Notes under the pieces: generated by a model
What the model was told of the DNA's origin: nothing
Database searches by the model: none
Seen by the model: the letters and a program-made list of their open reading frames with translations, nothing else
Shown: positions 1 to 10,733 of the stretch, piece by piece
How positions within the stretch are numbered: the first letter of the stretch is position 1
How the letters are laid out: every line of letters starts with the position of its first letter
Source: Anaerolineales bacterium
GTDB taxonomy: Bacteria > Chloroflexota > Anaerolineae > Anaerolineales > UBA11579
DNA: 44,203 nt
NCBI GenBank assembly: GCA_016935415.1
Contig: JAFGRA010000186.1
Span: 1-44,203 of the forward strand
Reading direction: 5' to 3'
Position numbers and translations under genes: made by a program

Positions 1-2
1 CC

Positions 3-500
3 GCCCCGTCGCAGATCATCGTTTCTGCCTCCGGAGATACGATCGCCTATAACGGGCCAGGGAAGGATTACGCCGCAGTGGCTACCTTATACCAAACGCA
101 GGAATTAGATTGCGTTGGGCGCAGCGCAGATGGAGAATGGATCGTTTTCCTGCTGGCAGATAACCGCACCGCCTGGGTGAATGCCGAAAACCTGCTGATC
201 AATTTTGATCCATATACATTGGAATCAATCGAAGCTCCCCCAACCCAGGAAATCATGTATAAACTGCTGATTGTCAACAACACCGAAGATGCCTGGTTCA
301 TCTCTATCCCCGAAGCCGATATTCCAGCCACGAACGTAGCAGAAAGCGCATCGCTGGTCTTTGAACTCCCGGCCCAAACCTATCACGTCGTGGTCGGAGG
401 GAAGCGCGGCGGCGAATCGAAACTCGTCACCCTAAACCAAGACATCACCGTCAAACTCAACACCAGCAGCACCCAGAAGCTTCTGATCACGGTCGAATGA
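3..500 (+). CDS. SH3-like domain protein, C-terminal part (5' end lies outside the window)
   Basis: The reading frame is open from nt 3 (APSQIIVSASGDTIAYNGPGKDYAAVATLYQTQELDCVGRSADGEWIVFLLADNRTAWVNAENL), typical of a bacterial SH3 repeat; stop at 498-500. Confidence 0.7.
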   Translation, partial: APSQIIVSASGDTIAYNGPGKDYAAVATLYQTQELDCVGRSADGEWIVFLLADNRTAWVNAENLLINFDPYTLESIEAPPTQEIMYKLLIVNNTEDAWFISIPEADIPATNVAESASLVFELPAQTYHVVVGGKRGGESKLVTLNQDITVKLNTSSTQKLLITVE

Positions 501-619
501 TAGTACAATGTTTAAATTGCCCAGCAATTAAAAAACGAGTTCACCAAATCTGAACTCAACAACCCATTTACAGCTATTGGTATCAAAAGAGTGTTTTTCA
601 CCATTGAGGAGACCCCACC

Positions 620-1198
620 ATGCTTACAGACCTGATCCGTAAAAATCGCAGCTACCGCCGCTTTGAAGAAAGCCACGCCATCGACACAGAAACCCTGCGC
701 GGACTGGTTGACCTGGCACGCCTCTCGGCGTCGGGCGCCAACATGCAGCCGTTGAAGTACCTGCTCACCAACACCCCGGAGCAAAACGCCAAAGTATTCC
801 CGCACCTGGGCTGGGCCGGGTATCTGGCCTACTGGCACGGCCCTGAAGAAGGCGAACGTCCCTCGGCCTACATTATTATCCTGGGCGACACGGAAATCAA
901 GGAAGCCCAACACATGGGTATCGACCCCGGCATCGCCGCCCAAAGCATCATGCTGGGCGCAGCCGAAAAAGGGCTGGGCGGCTGTATGCTTGGTTCGATC
1001 CAGAAAGACGCACTCCGCCAGGACTTGAACATCCCGGCGCACTACGAAATCTTGCTGGTCTTGGCATTGGGCAAACCGGCCGAAAGCGTGTTGCTCGAAG
1101 ACCTGCCCGAAGACGGCAGCATCAAATATTATCGCGACGAAGCCGACGTCCATCACGTGCCCAAGCGTGCCCTGGACGAAATCATCGTAGAACTCTAG
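620..1198 (+). CDS. Nitroreductase family protein
   Basis: N-term LIRKNRSYRRFEES, LVDLARLSASGANMQPLKYLL and GLGGCMLGSI are nitroreductase motifs; GAGGAG Shine-Dalgarno (SD) upstream of ATG. Confidence 0.9.
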   Translation: MLTDLIRKNRSYRRFEESHAIDTETLRGLVDLARLSASGANMQPLKYLLTNTPEQNAKVFPHLGWAGYLAYWHGPEEGERPSAYIIILGDTEIKEAQHMGIDPGIAAQSIMLGAAEKGLGGCMLGSIQKDALRQDLNIPAHYEILLVLALGKPAESVLLEDLPEDGSIKYYRDEADVHHVPKRALDEIIVEL

Positions 1199-1210
1199 AA
1201 AGTGATATTT

Positions 1211-2230
1211 ATGTCCGACTCACGGAAGCGAAAATCACCTTTACGCCTGGCTGCGGCGCTGTGCGTGGCCGCGCTGGGGGGCTACCTGGGTTACCTATTC
1301 GGTTGGATCTTGAAACACCTGCTGGCCGCCAAGCCTACCGAGACCTTGCAGCAAGACACCAACCTGCTTGCCCCGGTCGGGGTGACTTTCTCCGGGGAAG
1401 CGGAAGAAGAAAGCTATTCTGTATCGCACACCATCGAGAGTGGCATCGAGCGCATCGTCTACACCCCCAAAGAACGTAAGCACGAAACACCGATCTTGAT
1501 GCTGCATGGCATGTGGCACGGGGCGTGGTGCTGGCGCTACTGGCAGCAATTATTCGCCCAGTGGGGTTGGGAGAGCATCGCCTTCAGCCTGCCGGGGCAT
1601 GCCAACTCCCCAGTACAACGTCCGCTCCGGCAGTGCACGCTGGACTACTACTTGAGCTTCCTGGTCGCCGAGGTCGAACGCCTGCCGCGTAAACCGATCT
1701 TGTTCGGGCACAGCATGGGCGGCGCGCTGGCACAATGGTATTTCAAGTATGTTGGCGAACTCCCTGCCGCCGTGCTGGTGGCCCCCTGGGTGGCACACAG
1801 CATCTTGGCTGATGGATTCTTCCCTTTGCTCAAACTCGACCCGCTGGGCTGTTTGCAAATGTTCACCACCTGGGACGCGGCGCCCTTTGTACGCAACCCG
1901 GAGCAAGCTGCCCGCAAGCTGATCTCCGCGCGAGCCATCCTGAGCCCCGAAGACCTGCACGCCAAGCTCGGCCCCGAATCAGCCCTGGTACTCTTCCAAC
2001 ACAACCCGCCTTTCTGGACGGCGAGCGAACACCTGTCCACCCCAATGTTGTGGCTGGTAGCCGAAGAAGACGCCGTGGTCGGCAGGCGCAATTCACTGCG
2101 GTCGGCTGCCTTTTACCAGGCCGACTACATGCTGGTGCGGGATGCCGGGCATGACCTGATGCTGGAACACAACTATCTCAAGACGGCCGAGTCCATCAAC
2201 CGCTGGCTGGCGAACCAGGAGATCGAATAA
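1211..2230 (+). CDS. Alpha/beta hydrolase with N-terminal transmembrane segment
   Basis: LMLHGMWHGAWCWRYW oxyanion region, GHSMGGALAQ nucleophile elbow, late DAGHDLMLE His. ORF begins at GTG 1202 but ATG 1211 is equally plausible. Confidence 0.85.
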   Translation: MSDSRKRKSPLRLAAALCVAALGGYLGYLFGWILKHLLAAKPTETLQQDTNLLAPVGVTFSGEAEEESYSVSHTIESGIERIVYTPKERKHETPILMLHGMWHGAWCWRYWQQLFAQWGWESIAFSLPGHANSPVQRPLRQCTLDYYLSFLVAEVERLPRKPILFGHSMGGALAQWYFKYVGELPAAVLVAPWVAHSILADGFFPLLKLDPLGCLQMFTTWDAAPFVRNPEQAARKLISARAILSPEDLHAKLGPESALVLFQHNPPFWTASEHLSTPMLWLVAEEDAVVGRRNSLRSAAFYQADYMLVRDAGHDLMLEHNYLKTAESINRWLANQEIE

Positions 2231-2392
2231 GACCGGATCAGCGCGGCACACAGCACAAGGAAAATAGGGCCTGCAAACCATACCCTTTATACATCATCAT
2301 TAGATACAAGATTCTAAAAACTCAGCACATTCCACTTATCAGTGAATGAGTCTCCCCTCAGTGCATCAACAATACTCAGTGTTTCAGTGATT

Positions 2393-3064
2393 CTAAGTTG
2401 GGTTTTCCAGGCGCAAGCCGTGGCCGCGCACAGTGACCACGTACTCATGGGCGTTATCCACCTCGGCCAGGCGGTCGCGCAGGCGACGCACCAAGGCGTC
2501 CAGGGCCTGGTTGGACACTTCGTAGATACTCTCTTCCCCCCATACGGCTTCGATCAAATCCTCACGCGAAACTACGCGCCCGCCCTGGTGGTAAAGCTTT
2601 TCCAGCAGCGTATACTGTGCCACCGACAACGGCGGGATGATCTCGCTCTTGCCCACCCACACCCGGCGGGAGCGGTGGTCGAGGCGCAAACGCCCTTGCT
2701 TGAGTGGCATTCCAGCGGTTTCTTCCAATGTCAATGGCACGGTGGCATCGGAACTGAGGAACACAAACTGTTGTGCCAGGGCGACCTGTACTACATCGCC
2801 GTCTTGCAGCAACACCTTCTCTTCGATTTGTTGTCCGTTATAGTGGGTGCCGTTCTTACTGCCCAGGTCTTCCAGCGTAACCCCCTCTTCGGTAACGGTA
2901 AAACGAGCGTGCTGTCGAGAAACCTGCCGGTCGGCAACCACAACCTCGCAGTCAGCATCTCGGCCGACGATCAACTCCCCGCTTATGGGCCAGCGTTGGC
3001 CGTTAAGTGGTCCCGTCTGTGCGATCAGTACAGGTAACTCTTCTATGCTCCGCTCCATATTCAC
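2393..3064 (-). CDS. FHA domain fused to OmpR-type winged-helix DNA-binding domain
   Basis: FHA signature GRDADCEVVVADRQVSRQHARF...LGSKNGTHYNG, then wHTH VAQYTLLEKLYHQGGRVVSREDLIEAVWG...VRRLRDRL...VVTVRGHGLRL. Confidence 0.9.
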   Translation of the reverse strand: MNMERSIEELPVLIAQTGPLNGQRWPISGELIVGRDADCEVVVADRQVSRQHARFTVTEEGVTLEDLGSKNGTHYNGQQIEEKVLLQDGDVVQVALAQQFVFLSSDATVPLTLEETAGMPLKQGRLRLDHRSRRVWVGKSEIIPPLSVAQYTLLEKLYHQGGRVVSREDLIEAVWGEESIYEVSNQALDALVRRLRDRLAEVDNAHEYVVTVRGHGLRLENPT

Positions 3065-3351
3065 GTTCTCCTACTCACGAGGTATAATACCAGAAGATTC
3101 ACTAGCTGAAAATGTTAATGCTTCTAACGCCATAGAACGATAATGTTGCAGCGAATCTGATTTTTGAGAAAACCGCAGAGAAATTGCCCTTCTCAGGTCG
3201 GCGCAGGCCACTTTATTCGGCTGGTGTGCCTGGCCTGCTTTATGCACTTAAGCGACGGGCCGCCATTTCCCTGCGGGAGGGTGTCGGGTTTCGTTTTACG
3301 AAATCTATTAATGATTTTGCCTTTGGCTAAATCAACAGGGATCACAGCATC

Positions 3352-4335
3352 ATGCCATTGAATACCGGCGAAGTTCTTCGCCAACGCTACAAGATCCAAC
3401 GCTTCATCAGCCAGGGTGGCATGGGTAGTATTTACCTGGCCGAAGACCTGCGCCTGGAAGGGCGGCTGTGTGCGGTTAAGGAGGTGCGGCTGGACCAGTC
3501 GCTGCCACCTGAAACGCTCATGCAGACCCGCGAACAATTCCAGCGCGAGGCCAATGTATTGGCGCGGCTGGATCACCCCAACCTGCCCAAGGTATCCGAC
3601 TTTTTCTCCGAAGAGCAAAGCGATTTCCTGGTGATGGATTTCGTGCCGGGTAAAGACCTGCGCACGCTGATGATCGAAGCCCGCCAGAAGGGCGAATACC
3701 TACCCGAGCGCGACGTACTGGCCTGGGCCGGTCAGTTGGCCGAAGCGCTCACCTTCCTGCACAGCCAGGACCCACCCATCCTGCACCGAGATATCAAACC
3801 CAGCAACCTCAAGGTCACCCCCAACGGCGTCCTGAAGCTGGTCGATTTTGGCCTGGTCAAGATTCTGGCCTCGGATGAAGCCACGATCACGATCGTGCAG
3901 GGGCGCGGCACGGCACTCTACACCCCCCTGGAGCAGTACGGCGGCGACACCGGCCACACCGATGTACGCAGCGACGTGTACGCCTTCGGCGGCACGCTCT
4001 ACCACCTGCTCACCAACACCGCCCCAATGGAAGCTCGTGAGCGTTTCCTGAATCCCAATAATTTGCCCAGCCTCCAGGAACTCAACCCGGAGATCAGCCC
4101 GCGCACCGACCGGGCAGTAATGTGGGCCTTGAGCCTGCACCCCGACGGCCGTCCGCAGAACGTGCAGGAATTCCAGGAAGCTCTGTTAGGTGTATGGGAC
4201 CCGAGCAGCCGCCCGCGCGGCCCGCTGCCCGCGCCCACTTTCAACGACGTAATTTCCTCCCCCCTCGAACGCACACTGGTGTGGATTTCGGCCGGGTTGC
4301 TGTTGCTAAGCTTGATCGCCACTTTGGCACATTAG
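3352..4335 (+). CDS. Serine/threonine protein kinase with C-terminal TM helix
   Basis: GGMGSIYLAED, AVKEV, HRDIKPSNLKV, DFGLVK, SDVYAFGGTLYHLLT; C-terminal hydrophobic helix LVWISAGLLLLSLIATLAH. Confidence 0.95.
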   Translation: MPLNTGEVLRQRYKIQRFISQGGMGSIYLAEDLRLEGRLCAVKEVRLDQSLPPETLMQTREQFQREANVLARLDHPNLPKVSDFFSEEQSDFLVMDFVPGKDLRTLMIEARQKGEYLPERDVLAWAGQLAEALTFLHSQDPPILHRDIKPSNLKVTPNGVLKLVDFGLVKILASDEATITIVQGRGTALYTPLEQYGGDTGHTDVRSDVYAFGGTLYHLLTNTAPMEARERFLNPNNLPSLQELNPEISPRTDRAVMWALSLHPDGRPQNVQEFQEALLGVWDPSSRPRGPLPAPTFNDVISSPLERTLVWISAGLLLLSLIATLAH

Positions 4336-4372
4336 GGCACAAGAGAATCCAGGGGAGTATGAGGTGTAAATC

Positions 4373-4414
4373 AAACAGGTTCCTGGCAAACAGCATGCCA
4401 GGAACCTGTTTTCT
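4373..4414. terminator. Bidirectional intrinsic terminator between convergent genes
   Basis: AAACAGGTTCCTGGCA-loop-TGCCAGGAACCTGTTTTCTT, a perfect stem with U-rich tract. Confidence 0.85.
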
Positions 4415-4434
4415 TCTGTCTTTGCAATGTATCT

Positions 4435-5400
4435 CTACTGGAGGTAAGTCCGGCAGATGGCCTCGATGTGCCGATGATCTGTACCGCAGCAACCACCCAA
4501 CACACTCAAGTGTCTCAAATTATCGCGTAAGTCCAGGTACTGGCTACCAAGTTCTACAGGGTCGCCATCGTCGAGTACTTCGGCTTCATCAAGTTCTGCA
4601 TGACTCAGACGCGAGGCATTTGCCCGGATTCCACGGATCCTTTGTACCCAATCCTCATCCACGTTTAATGCATCTTTGAAATGGGTAGGATGGGCGCAGT
4701 TGATCATGTAATACGCCGGGCCGGAATCTGTGGCTTCGTCTACCTGCTGGATGGCAGCTTTCAACGGTTGGCCGCTGGGTAGGCTGCCATCGGTCTCAAC
4801 GGTGAATGAAATCACCACGGGAATTCCAACAGCTTGCGCCGCCCGGACCACACCAATCGATTCTTCGGCATAGGTCATCGTGATAGCGGTGATCATATCG
4901 GCACCGGTTTCCGCCAGGGTTTCGACCTGAGCACGGTGGTATGCTTCTGCTTCGGCGGCGGTCATCATGCTTCCTGGGATGTAGCCATCACCGCGCGGCC
5001 CAACACAGCCACTAATGACCATTTTCGTGTTTTGATCTTCGTATTTCGCACGCATTGCGATCAGCATCTTGATGGCCTGATCGTTCACGTCGGCCAGTTC
5101 TTGAGCGGAGTAACCGATCTTTTGGCCCCAATCCTGACTGGCACGCCAGGTGGCGCTCTCCAGGATGAATCCAAGGCCATATTTCTTGGCGATCCTGGCA
5201 TAAGTATCGTAGTAGTTGTGCAAAGCCTGATACCCTTCGGTGTTCTTGAACAGATCGAAAGCCGCGAATTCGGGCAGGTCGAACCCTTCGTGGAAGACCA
5301 GGGTTGTTTCGAGGCCACCATCCGTGAGGAAGATACCATCGGATAGTTGGGGCAAAGCATTGCGATACTTTGCCTGATTTGTTTGTCCGTTACCGTTCAT
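4435..5400 (-). CDS. Homocysteine S-methyltransferase family protein
   Basis: LTDGGLETTLVF, NCAHP, and LGGCCGTDHRHI zinc-binding motif. Confidence 0.9.
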   Translation of the reverse strand: MNGNGQTNQAKYRNALPQLSDGIFLTDGGLETTLVFHEGFDLPEFAAFDLFKNTEGYQALHNYYDTYARIAKKYGLGFILESATWRASQDWGQKIGYSAQELADVNDQAIKMLIAMRAKYEDQNTKMVISGCVGPRGDGYIPGSMMTAAEAEAYHRAQVETLAETGADMITAITMTYAEESIGVVRAAQAVGIPVVISFTVETDGSLPSGQPLKAAIQQVDEATDSGPAYYMINCAHPTHFKDALNVDEDWVQRIRGIRANASRLSHAELDEAEVLDDGDPVELGSQYLDLRDNLRHLSVLGGCCGTDHRHIEAICRTYLQ

Positions 5401-5520
5401 GTCTAACTCTCCTTATTTCTTTGTTTTGGTTACGGACAGTAGTTTACAGAAACAAGGCGGATTTGTTACCTGCCAAAAGTTAGGTTTTATGGTTGGGTTT
5501 AATGGTTGGGATAGGCAAGG

Positions 5521-8031
5521 TCAGTCAATAATCCCAAGTTCACGGGCTTTAGCGGCCGCCCGGGTGCGATTCTTTACCCCCAATTTTTTATAGATCTGGC
5601 TGGAGTACCACTTGGCCGTGCCGGGCGTGATGACCAGGGCCTCGGCAATTTGCTTGTTGGTGAGGCCATCGGCAATAAATTGCAACACTTCTAACTCGCG
5701 TTCTGTGAGTGGATCGATCAACACGGAGGATGGCGTGTGCAGTTCAGCTTTCTGGTCTGCCGCCAGTTCCAAGGTTGGCAGCCAGACCAGGATGTCCGTA
5801 ATCAGTTCATCAATAGCAACATTTTCTTTTAATGAAGAAGAGATATCCAATTTGTTCTGGTGGGCGATCTTATGAATCAATGCGACGCTTTCGCGCTCGT
5901 TCTCGTTAGCGTCTACCAGGGCGACGATTTGTGGGACGGTGCGAGTTTCGCCGACCTGAACCAAGAGTTGGGCGATTCCTGACAGGATTGCCATGACCTG
6001 TACATGATATTGGATATCGGCGCTGATTTGCAACGCGGCCAGGAAGCAACGTTGGGCTTCCTGATAATTGCCTTGTTCCAGGGCAACTTTTCCAAGTCCG
6101 TTTATCGAAGTGGCTAAACCACCCCGGTCGTTGATCTCTTGATACAATTCTCGACTAGTTTGAAAACTACGCTGAGCTTCTTGATAGTCTCCGGTTTTGA
6201 AAGCGATCTCCCCCAGGGAGTTGAGCGCTACCGCCATACCTTCTGGATCGGCGAATTCTTTCCTAATCTGGTAGCTAGCCTTGAAATGCCCCCGAGCAGT
6301 TGTATGATCACCCAAGGCGTTGGCTACTTTTCCCAAATCGTTGAGGCAGTAAGCCAGAAACCAACGATCCTGATTTTGTTTAGCGAGTTGGTAGGTTTGT
6401 TCGGCATAATGCTGTGCATTTTCAAAGTCGCCGGTGTGGAAAGCAGCAGAGGTGAGTAAATAGCAGGAAAACTGCTCGTTCCAGATTTCGCCGCGAACCT
6501 GGCTTTCCTGCAACACCTCCCTGCCCAGGCGCGTAGCTTCGGTGTAGTCCCCGCGGATCGAAGCGACCATACCCAGAGGGATGCGTGGGTCGAAACCCAT
6601 ACCCAGATTTGGCCTGATCTTATGCTTTTCAAATAGCGCCATACTTTCGAGCGCGTTTTTCTCGGCTTCAGCGATCTTCCCCAGCCGGATACTCAGCCAA
6701 GCCTGATCGCACAATATCGACGCCAGGAGCGAATCGTTTTGTCGTGAGATCGGCTGCTGCTTCAGCATGGTTTCGGCTTCTTCCAGGGTACGACTGCATT
6801 CCACATAGCGGCTTTGAAATTGGTAAAAGATAGACAACGCCATCGCAGATTGTTCGATTGCCACGACGCTATCCGTTTCGATGGCCCATGCCCAGGCTTT
6901 TCGGATGTTCCCAATCTCCGTTTTAACTTCCTGCAGAGAATCTCTTTGTCGCCCAGCAATCAGACCGCTTTCAAAGCTTTTGATGAATTCGATGTAGTAC
7001 CAACCAAACCTGTCCCGCGCCTGAAGCATTTCCTCGGGAGATTTTTCCAACTGCTTTTTCGCACACTTCCGAATAAGTTCGTGGATCTGGTATCGGCCGG
7101 TAGGCATTACTCGCAAGATGGATTTATCCACCAGCGCCGACAAAATGGGTAAAGAAGCTCCCGCCACTTCGCGGGCGGCCCGCACATCGAATCCCCCCCG
7201 GAAGACCGATAGGTATTTGAGCACAGTGCGTTCATCCGCGTCCAGGCGCTTCCAGGACTGGTCGAATACGACTTGCATGCTGCGGTGCTGCGGGGAAATA
7301 TTGCGCAGGTTACTTTTGAGGAACTCGATATCACGTTGGATTTCATCGGCAATGTCCATGCAGCGCAAGGTTTTCGTCCAAGTTGCGGCCATTTCGAGTG
7401 CCAGAGGCAAGCCTTCCACAAGCTGGCAAATGCGCACGACCCCGTCTTGCTCGGCGTGCAAAGTAAAATCCGGGCGCACGTGTTGGGCACGGTCTACGAA
7501 GAAATGTACGGCACTATATTTGTCATCTCCCTCCAAATCATTACCTTGGGGATAAGGCATCCCATCGACCGGGTAAAGCCATTCCTCCTGTAAATTAAGG
7601 GTTCTCTGAGAAGTCACAAGAATTTTTACCGCAGGCGTGGCCTGAAGTAACCGGGCGACGAATTCGGCTCCCGCCGATATATCTTCGAAGTTGTCCAATA
7701 CTAGGAGGTTTTCTTTATTGCTCAAGTAATTGAACAATTGTTGCTGCGGCTCTGCCTGCCCGGCAAGCGACAGGTTGAGTGTGTCAGCAATCGTGGATAC
7801 AAGCTGATCGATGGACTGAACCGGCTGCAAATTAATGAAAGTTACTCCACCAAGAAATTCGTCGGCAATGGAGCGACTAACTTCTATGGCCAGGCGCGTT
7901 TTACCCACCCCACCGGGGCCAACCAGAGTCAGCACGCGGCAGGCTGGATCGCGCAGATATTGCTGAATAGCAGCTAATTCTTCTTCCCGACCAATAAATG
8001 ATGTCGGCTGCATTGGAAATACAGCAACCAT
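5521..8031 (-). CDS. NB-ARC/TPR transcriptional regulator with C-terminal LuxR HTH
   Basis: P-loop LVGPGGVGKTRLAIEV, Walker B NLLVLDNFED, TPR repeats, LTERELEVLQFIADGLTNKQIAEALVITPGTAKWYSSQIYKKLGVKNRTRA. Confidence 0.92.
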   Translation of the reverse strand: MVAVFPMQPTSFIGREEELAAIQQYLRDPACRVLTLVGPGGVGKTRLAIEVSRSIADEFLGGVTFINLQPVQSIDQLVSTIADTLNLSLAGQAEPQQQLFNYLSNKENLLVLDNFEDISAGAEFVARLLQATPAVKILVTSQRTLNLQEEWLYPVDGMPYPQGNDLEGDDKYSAVHFFVDRAQHVRPDFTLHAEQDGVVRICQLVEGLPLALEMAATWTKTLRCMDIADEIQRDIEFLKSNLRNISPQHRSMQVVFDQSWKRLDADERTVLKYLSVFRGGFDVRAAREVAGASLPILSALVDKSILRVMPTGRYQIHELIRKCAKKQLEKSPEEMLQARDRFGWYYIEFIKSFESGLIAGRQRDSLQEVKTEIGNIRKAWAWAIETDSVVAIEQSAMALSIFYQFQSRYVECSRTLEEAETMLKQQPISRQNDSLLASILCDQAWLSIRLGKIAEAEKNALESMALFEKHKIRPNLGMGFDPRIPLGMVASIRGDYTEATRLGREVLQESQVRGEIWNEQFSCYLLTSAAFHTGDFENAQHYAEQTYQLAKQNQDRWFLAYCLNDLGKVANALGDHTTARGHFKASYQIRKEFADPEGMAVALNSLGEIAFKTGDYQEAQRSFQTSRELYQEINDRGGLATSINGLGKVALEQGNYQEAQRCFLAALQISADIQYHVQVMAILSGIAQLLVQVGETRTVPQIVALVDANENERESVALIHKIAHQNKLDISSSLKENVAIDELITDILVWLPTLELAADQKAELHTPSSVLIDPLTERELEVLQFIADGLTNKQIAEALVITPGTAKWYSSQIYKKLGVKNRTRAAAKARELGIID

Positions 8032-8069
8032 AATCCACCTTTTTAGACCTCAATTATAAAATTATGTCT

Positions 8070-8098
8070 ATTATGAAACAATATTGAAGAAGTGTCAA
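8070..8098 (-). promoter_or_regulatory. Sigma70-like promoter of the LuxR-type regulator
   Basis: On minus strand TTGACA (8098-8093), 17-nt spacer, CATAAT (8075-8070). Confidence 0.75.
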
Positions 8099-8223
8099 CA
8101 ACAAGCCGGCGCGTTAGGATCTAAATTTTTCGATCAATATTTACAAACGTCAGCTTGAAGTCGCCAGGAATGGATGCGATAATAAAAGCAAGCCAAAAAC
8201 CTTCGCTTACACCAAATCCACGA

Positions 8224-9570
8224 TCAGCTCAATCCGCGCGCATCAATCGCCGCCATCACCGCATCGTAATCGGCGGGCAGTTCGACCGGCGGATTGGCAT
8301 AACGCGCTGAACCTTCTGCTAAGTTCCCGGTGTGGTAGGCCACCTTGAACCCGGAGAATTTCAAACCATGGGCGGTCGAGATCACCACCGCACACTCATC
8401 CGATTTAATCACGCCTTTATCCAACAGCTTGAACAACGCTCCCAAGGCCACACCGGTGTGTGGGCAAGCATACAAGCCCGTGCGATCGGCGCGCGCCGCC
8501 GCATCTGCCAACTCGGCCTCACCAACCTGCTCGACCACGCCGTCCAACTGCTGCAAGACCTTAACGGCGCGCTCGTAGCTGACCGGGTTGCCGATCTGGA
8601 TGGCGCTTGCCAGCGTCTTCTGGGCACTGACCGGGTGGTATTGCTCGAAATGGGTCTGGTAGCTCAAGTAGAGCGGATTAGCCCTCTCGGCCTGGGCACA
8701 GGCGATGCGCGGCAGGCTGTCGATCAAGCCCAATTCCTTCATCATCAAGAAACCGTTGCCGATGGCGCTGACGTTGCCCAGGTTGCCGACCGGCAGCACG
8801 ATCCAATCCGGCACCTGCCAATCGAACTGCTTGACGATCTCGAAGGCCACTGTCTTCTGGCCTTCCATGCGCAGCGAGTTCATCGAATTCGCCAGATAAA
8901 TGGTGGGGTCTTCGGTAAGCTGCTTGACGATCTGCATGCAGCCATCGAAGTCCGTATCCAATGAAAGCACTGTAGCCCCGTTGGCAATCGGCTGGATAAG
9001 CTGCGCGGTGGAGACCTTGTCGCGCGGCAGCAAGATCACCGCCGGGATTCCGGCCGCGGCTGCGTAGGTCGCCAGCGCCGCCGAGGTATCACCGGTCGAG
9101 GCACAGGCCACTGCCCGAATCGGCTTCCCCTGCTTGAGCATCTGATGAACGGCCGAAACCAACACCGTCATGCCTAAATCTTTGAAGGAACCGGTGTGGC
9201 TGTTGCCGCACATCTTGACCCACAAGTCGGGCAGGCCGATCTGCGCCCCTAAGCGGTCGGCGCGGAAGCAATTGGTGTTGCCTTCGTACATCGAGATCAC
9301 ATTTTCGTTTTCGAGCACAGGCAGCACCCATTCCTTGTAACCCCATACCCCGCTGCCATAGGGAAAATCATTGCTGCGCGTGCGCCCATCGAAGAGCGCT
9401 TTCCATTCTGCTGCACTGGTCTGGCGCAGGGCATCCATATCGTGGGCCACGTTGAGCAGCCCGCCGCAGTCTTCGCAGCGGTAAACGACATCGAAGACCG
9501 AATAGCGCCGCCCGCAGCCGCGCACACACTCGAACCAGCAATCGTAGGCCGGTAGTGAACCGTTTTGCAT
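8224..9570 (-). CDS. thrC: Threonine synthase
   Basis: N-term zinc-ribbon-like CxxC region, PLP-enzyme motifs [13 protein letters not shown]...[44 protein letters not shown] 9570 has an SD (GGAGG); the track's upstream ATG 9600 overlaps the preceding stop. Confidence 0.92.
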   Translation of the reverse strand: MQNGSLPAYDCWFECVRGCGRRYSVFDVVYRCEDCGGLLNVAHDMDALRQTSAAEWKALFDGRTRSNDFPYGSGVWGYKEWVLPVLENENVISMYEGNTNCFRADRLGAQIGLPDLWVKMCGNSHTGSFKDLGMTVLVSAVHQMLKQGKPIRAVACASTGDTSAALATYAAAAGIPAVILLPRDKVSTAQLIQPIANGATVLSLDTDFDGCMQIVKQLTEDPTIYLANSMNSLRMEGQKTVAFEIVKQFDWQVPDWIVLPVGNLGNVSAIGNGFLMMKELGLIDSLPRIACAQAERANPLYLSYQTHFEQYHPVSAQKTLASAIQIGNPVSYERAVKVLQQLDGVVEQVGEAELADAAARADRTGLYACPHTGVALGALFKLLDKGVIKSDECAVVISTAHGLKFSGFKVAYHTGNLAEGSARYANPPVELPADYDAVMAAIDARGLS

Positions 9571-9599
9571 TGTATCTCCTCCGTTTTTCCCCGCAGTCA

Positions 9600-10733
9600 T
9601 CAGTCTGCGCCTACCGCGTGAGTTTGAATTTCGTGGATCGCCAGGTAACCCTCGGCGCGCTGTTCAGGCGTGGGCACCGAGGCTTCCGGCGGCTTATCGG
9701 ACAGCGAGAACAGCAGCGCGCCCTGCTTCTTCCAGGCTTCGGCCGCCAGGCGCACTTCCTGCGTCAGCACGATCTCCTCCTGCAACATACGCTCGACTGG
9801 CGCATCGTCCGGCAGATTTCCCAACCAACTGGTTGTAACAATGAATTCGTTCTGGCGAAAAGCCTTGAACGGGGTTGGGTCGCCTTTTTGCACATTGACG
9901 AACACATCACCATGCACCTGCCGCAAATTTCCCGGCAGTTCTGCCAGGCGTTCGGCCACTTCACCAATGAACTGCGGGAAACTTGCCATCCTCCCGGCGT
10001 TCACTGCTTCGGCCAGTTCGTCCCGCCCGTACAAACCGGCGCTGACCATCAGGCAAATGTAGGTCAGGTAATCCTGGTTGTCGGTCGTGAAGGGATGATA
10101 CTCTTGCTGATTGAACAAATCGTAAGCCGCCTTGAAACTTTCTGGGTCGAAATCATCACCCAGCAAAACTTCGACCGTGCGATGGGCCGCCACGACGCGC
10201 GCCCGGTCGATGACCTTGTCATTGCGGCCGCGCGCCCCCAACAATGTCTTGTCCAGATCGATCAACACGACCGTGTGTTCATCAATGGTCAAGCCGCGCG
10301 CTTGCAGGAAGGCGTTGAAGCGTTCCAGGTCAGCCCAACGGTTGGCATAATAGATTGGCGCGCTGGAAGGCTCCTGGGAAGCCACAGTCACTTTTTGCGG
10401 GCTTTCGCTGCCAATGAAGGCAAAACCGCGCCAGCCCCCGGCGTTGAAGATATTGGTAAAAGCGGTGCCGTCGTTCATGCGCGTATCCCCGACATACACT
10501 AACTTTTCGATGGGTACGCGCAGGCCGCGCTGGCGTTGGGCTTCCTCTAGTAACGCCACCATGATCTGGGCATATTCGACTGAAGTTTTGCGGGGGATGG
10601 CAATCCCGGGCCAACCGGCGCGCTCGCTCAGTTCAGCAAAGCGCGGCAGGCGAGTATCCATAGCCTGCATATCGCGGTAAACCAGGTTATCGCCGAGGAT
10701 ATCACTTACTGAAATGCGCTCGTAGACTTTCAT
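9600..10733 (-). CDS. HAD-superfamily-like protein with permuted motif order
   Basis: RKTSVEYAQ...[16 protein letters not shown] (motifs III/IV-like, residues 48-92) precede [12 protein letters not shown] (motif I, 155-166) and [17 protein letters not shown] (motif II-like, 335-351). Confidence 0.7.
   Translation of the reverse strand: MKVYERISVSDILGDNLVYRDMQAMDTRLPRFAELSERAGWPGIAIPRKTSVEYAQIMVALLEEAQRQRGLRVPIEKLVYVGDTRMNDGTAFTNIFNAGGWRGFAFIGSESPQKVTVASQEPSSAPIYYANRWADLERFNAFLQARGLTIDEHTVVLIDLDKTLLGARGRNDKVIDRARVVAAHRTVEVLLGDDFDPESFKAAYDLFNQQEYHPFTTDNQDYLTYICLMVSAGLYGRDELAEAVNAGRMASFPQFIGEVAERLAELPGNLRQVHGDVFVNVQKGDPTPFKAFRQNEFIVTTSWLGNLPDDAPVERMLQEEIVLTQEVRLAAEAWKKQGALLFSLSDKPPEASVPTPEQRAEGYLAIHEIQTHAVGAD

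Noticed and set aside
2342-3037. 231-aa plus-strand ORF
   Set aside because: Antisense to the clearly coding FHA-wHTH gene; composition is a mirror of the real gene with no recognisable domain.
3224-3300. Intergenic GC-rich stretch before the STPK as a possible riboswitch
   Set aside because: Only short imperfect pairings visible; not distinguishable from chance.
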